Assembly: GCF_900187305.1 (NCBI RefSeq)
Contig: NZ_LT906434.1
Span: 372,001-436,000, forward strand
Length of the DNA: 64,000 nt
Source of the DNA: Neisseria zoodegmatis
Lineage (GTDB): Bacteria; Pseudomonadota; Gammaproteobacteria; Burkholderiales; Neisseriaceae
Direction of reading: 5' to 3'
This document shows positions 63,223 to 64,000 of this stretch, piece by piece. A model generated the notes under the pieces. The model saw only the letters and a list, made by a program, of their open reading frames with translations, did no database searches and was not told the DNA's origin. The position numbers were made by a program, and so were the translations under genes. The first letter of the stretch is position 1. Each line of letters begins with the position of its first letter.

Positions 63223-64000
63223 TCAATAACGGATTTTCGGATCAATCACCGCATACAGAATATCGACCACGGCGTTGAACACAATCGTGAGCACGCCCAC
63301 CAGAATGGTCAAGCTCAACACCATGCCGTAATCGCGGTTCAGCGCGCCGTTCACAAAAAGCTGGCCGATACCGGGCAGGCCGAAAATGGTTTCAATCACA
63401 ATCGAGCCGGTGATGATGCCCACAAACGCCGGGCCGAGATAAGAAATCACCGGCAGCATGGCGGGGCGTAAGGCGTGTTTCCACACGATATAGCGGGTAG
63501 GCAGCCCTTTGGCGCGGGCGGTGCGGATAAACGGGCTGTTCATCACTTCGATCATCGAGCCGCGCATAATCCGTGCAATGCTCGAAATATAGGCAATCGC
63601 CAACGCCGCCACCGGCAGCACCAGATTGCTCACGGCTCCGTCGTTCCAGCCGCCGGCGGGCAACCATTTGAGCCAGATGGCAAAAATCAATACCAGCAGC
63701 GGTGCTTTCACAAAGCTGGGAATCACCACGCCCGTCATGGCCACGCCCATGGTGAGGTAGTCGAGCCATGAATTTTGTTTCAAGGCCGCCAGCACGCCGA
63801 GCAGCACGCCGACAACCAGCGCGATAATAAAGGCGTAAAGGCCGATTTCGAGCGACACGGGAAAGGCTTGCGAAAGCAGTTCGTTAACCGTGTAGTCTTT
63901 GTATTTGAACGACGGCCCAAAATCGCCGTGCGCCAGTTGTTTCAGATAATTGAGGTATTGCAGCCAGATGGGGTCGTTGAGATGGTATTTGGCTTCGATG
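63223..64000 (-). CDS. oppB: Oligopeptide/dipeptide ABC transporter permease OppB/DppB (5' end outside window)
   Basis: Partial permease: the last 259 codons are visible and the reading frame runs off the right edge. The part beyond 63858 reads in frame (ending ...YHLNDPIWLQYLNYLKQLAHGDFGPSFKYKDYTVNELLSQAFP, cut here into family blocks: the HLNDPIW-type and GDFGPSFKYKDYTVNELL sections are typical of OppB). Helices follow from residue VSLEIGLYAFIIALVVGVLLG on. The EAA loop is in FIRTARAKGLPTRYIVWKHALRPA, and the C-terminus is DILYAVIDPKIRY. The internal GTG at 63858 is not a start. Confidence 0.93.
   Translation of the reverse strand, partial: IEAKYHLNDPIWLQYLNYLKQLAHGDFGPSFKYKDYTVNELLSQAFPVSLEIGLYAFIIALVVGVLLGVLAALKQNSWLDYLTMGVAMTGVVIPSFVKAPLLVLIFAIWLKWLPAGGWNDGAVSNLVLPVAALAIAYISSIARIMRGSMIEVMNSPFIRTARAKGLPTRYIVWKHALRPAMLPVISYLGPAFVGIITGSIVIETIFGLPGIGQLFVNGALNRDYGMVLSLTILVGVLTIVFNAVVDILYAVIDPKIRY

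Overview
The window is bacterial chromosome from the family Neisseriaceae, almost certainly a non-gonococcal, non-meningococcal Neisseria. The main evidence is the DNA uptake sequence AGGCCGTCTGAA (AG-DUS dialect; meningococci and gonococci mainly use ATGCCGTCTGAA). It occurs dozens of times, inside genes and as inverted pairs that look like transcription terminators. PilC, ComEA, a Slam-type outer membrane protein and the gene neighbourhoods fit the same assignment. No rRNA operon, CRISPR array, prophage or intact insertion sequence is visible.

Layout. 1-10 kb: comEA, an M16 peptidase, a PhzF-family protein, a block of palindromic repeats, an AT-rich membrane-protein gene, carB, asd and an RDD membrane protein. 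10.4-12 kb: tRNA-Ala, tRNA-Met and a MidA-like methyltransferase. 12.2-34.3 kb: the division and cell wall (dcw) cluster in order mraZ, rsmH, ftsL, ftsI(penA), murE, murF, mraY, murD, ftsW, murG, murC, ddlB, ftsQ, ftsA, ftsZ. Accessory genes interrupt it: an M23 lipoprotein and an Abi/HEPN protein between murE and murF, two small envelope proteins between murF and mraY, a truncated haemoglobin between mraY and murD, and a membrane protein with an L,D-transpeptidase between murD and ftsW. 34.6-48 kb: an ICMT-like methyltransferase, ftsY, parA, dxs, a murU-like nucleotidyltransferase, a META-domain lipoprotein, rsmG, a Slam-like protein, a lipoprotein, rpmE, prmA, ruvC and a lipid A acyltransferase. 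48.6-57 kb: isocitrate lyase, a candidate structured RNA, mnmG, an orphan immunity-type gene, tRNA-Lys and pilC. 57-64 kb: carA behind an attenuator-like leader, a miniature element, dnaJ, and the oppB(partial)-oppC-oppD-oppF operon running off the right edge.

How it fits together. The core is peptidoglycan precursor synthesis (MurC-G, Ddl, MraY) coupled to septal synthesis (FtsI, FtsW, FtsL, FtsQ) and the FtsA/FtsZ ring, with peptidoglycan remodelling or recycling enzymes nearby (M23, L,D-transpeptidase, MurU). CarA and CarB form one enzyme but are encoded about 49 kb apart. ComEA and PilC belong to the DNA-uptake and type IV pilus machinery that reads the DUS. 

The observations most worth following are: (1) the AT-rich Abi_2/HEPN gene between murE and murF, with an unexplained structured gap beside it; (2) four tightly stacked hairpins ending in an intrinsic terminator between aceA and mnmG, which look like an unannotated small RNA; (3) a promoter plus terminator-like leader ahead of carA; (4) a four-fold 10-bp repeat ahead of mraZ that fits an MraZ operator; (5) three families of palindromic, MITE-like repeats; and (6) penA residues at 311, 312 and 316 resembling mosaic resistance alleles. 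All family assignments come from reading motifs; no database search was run.
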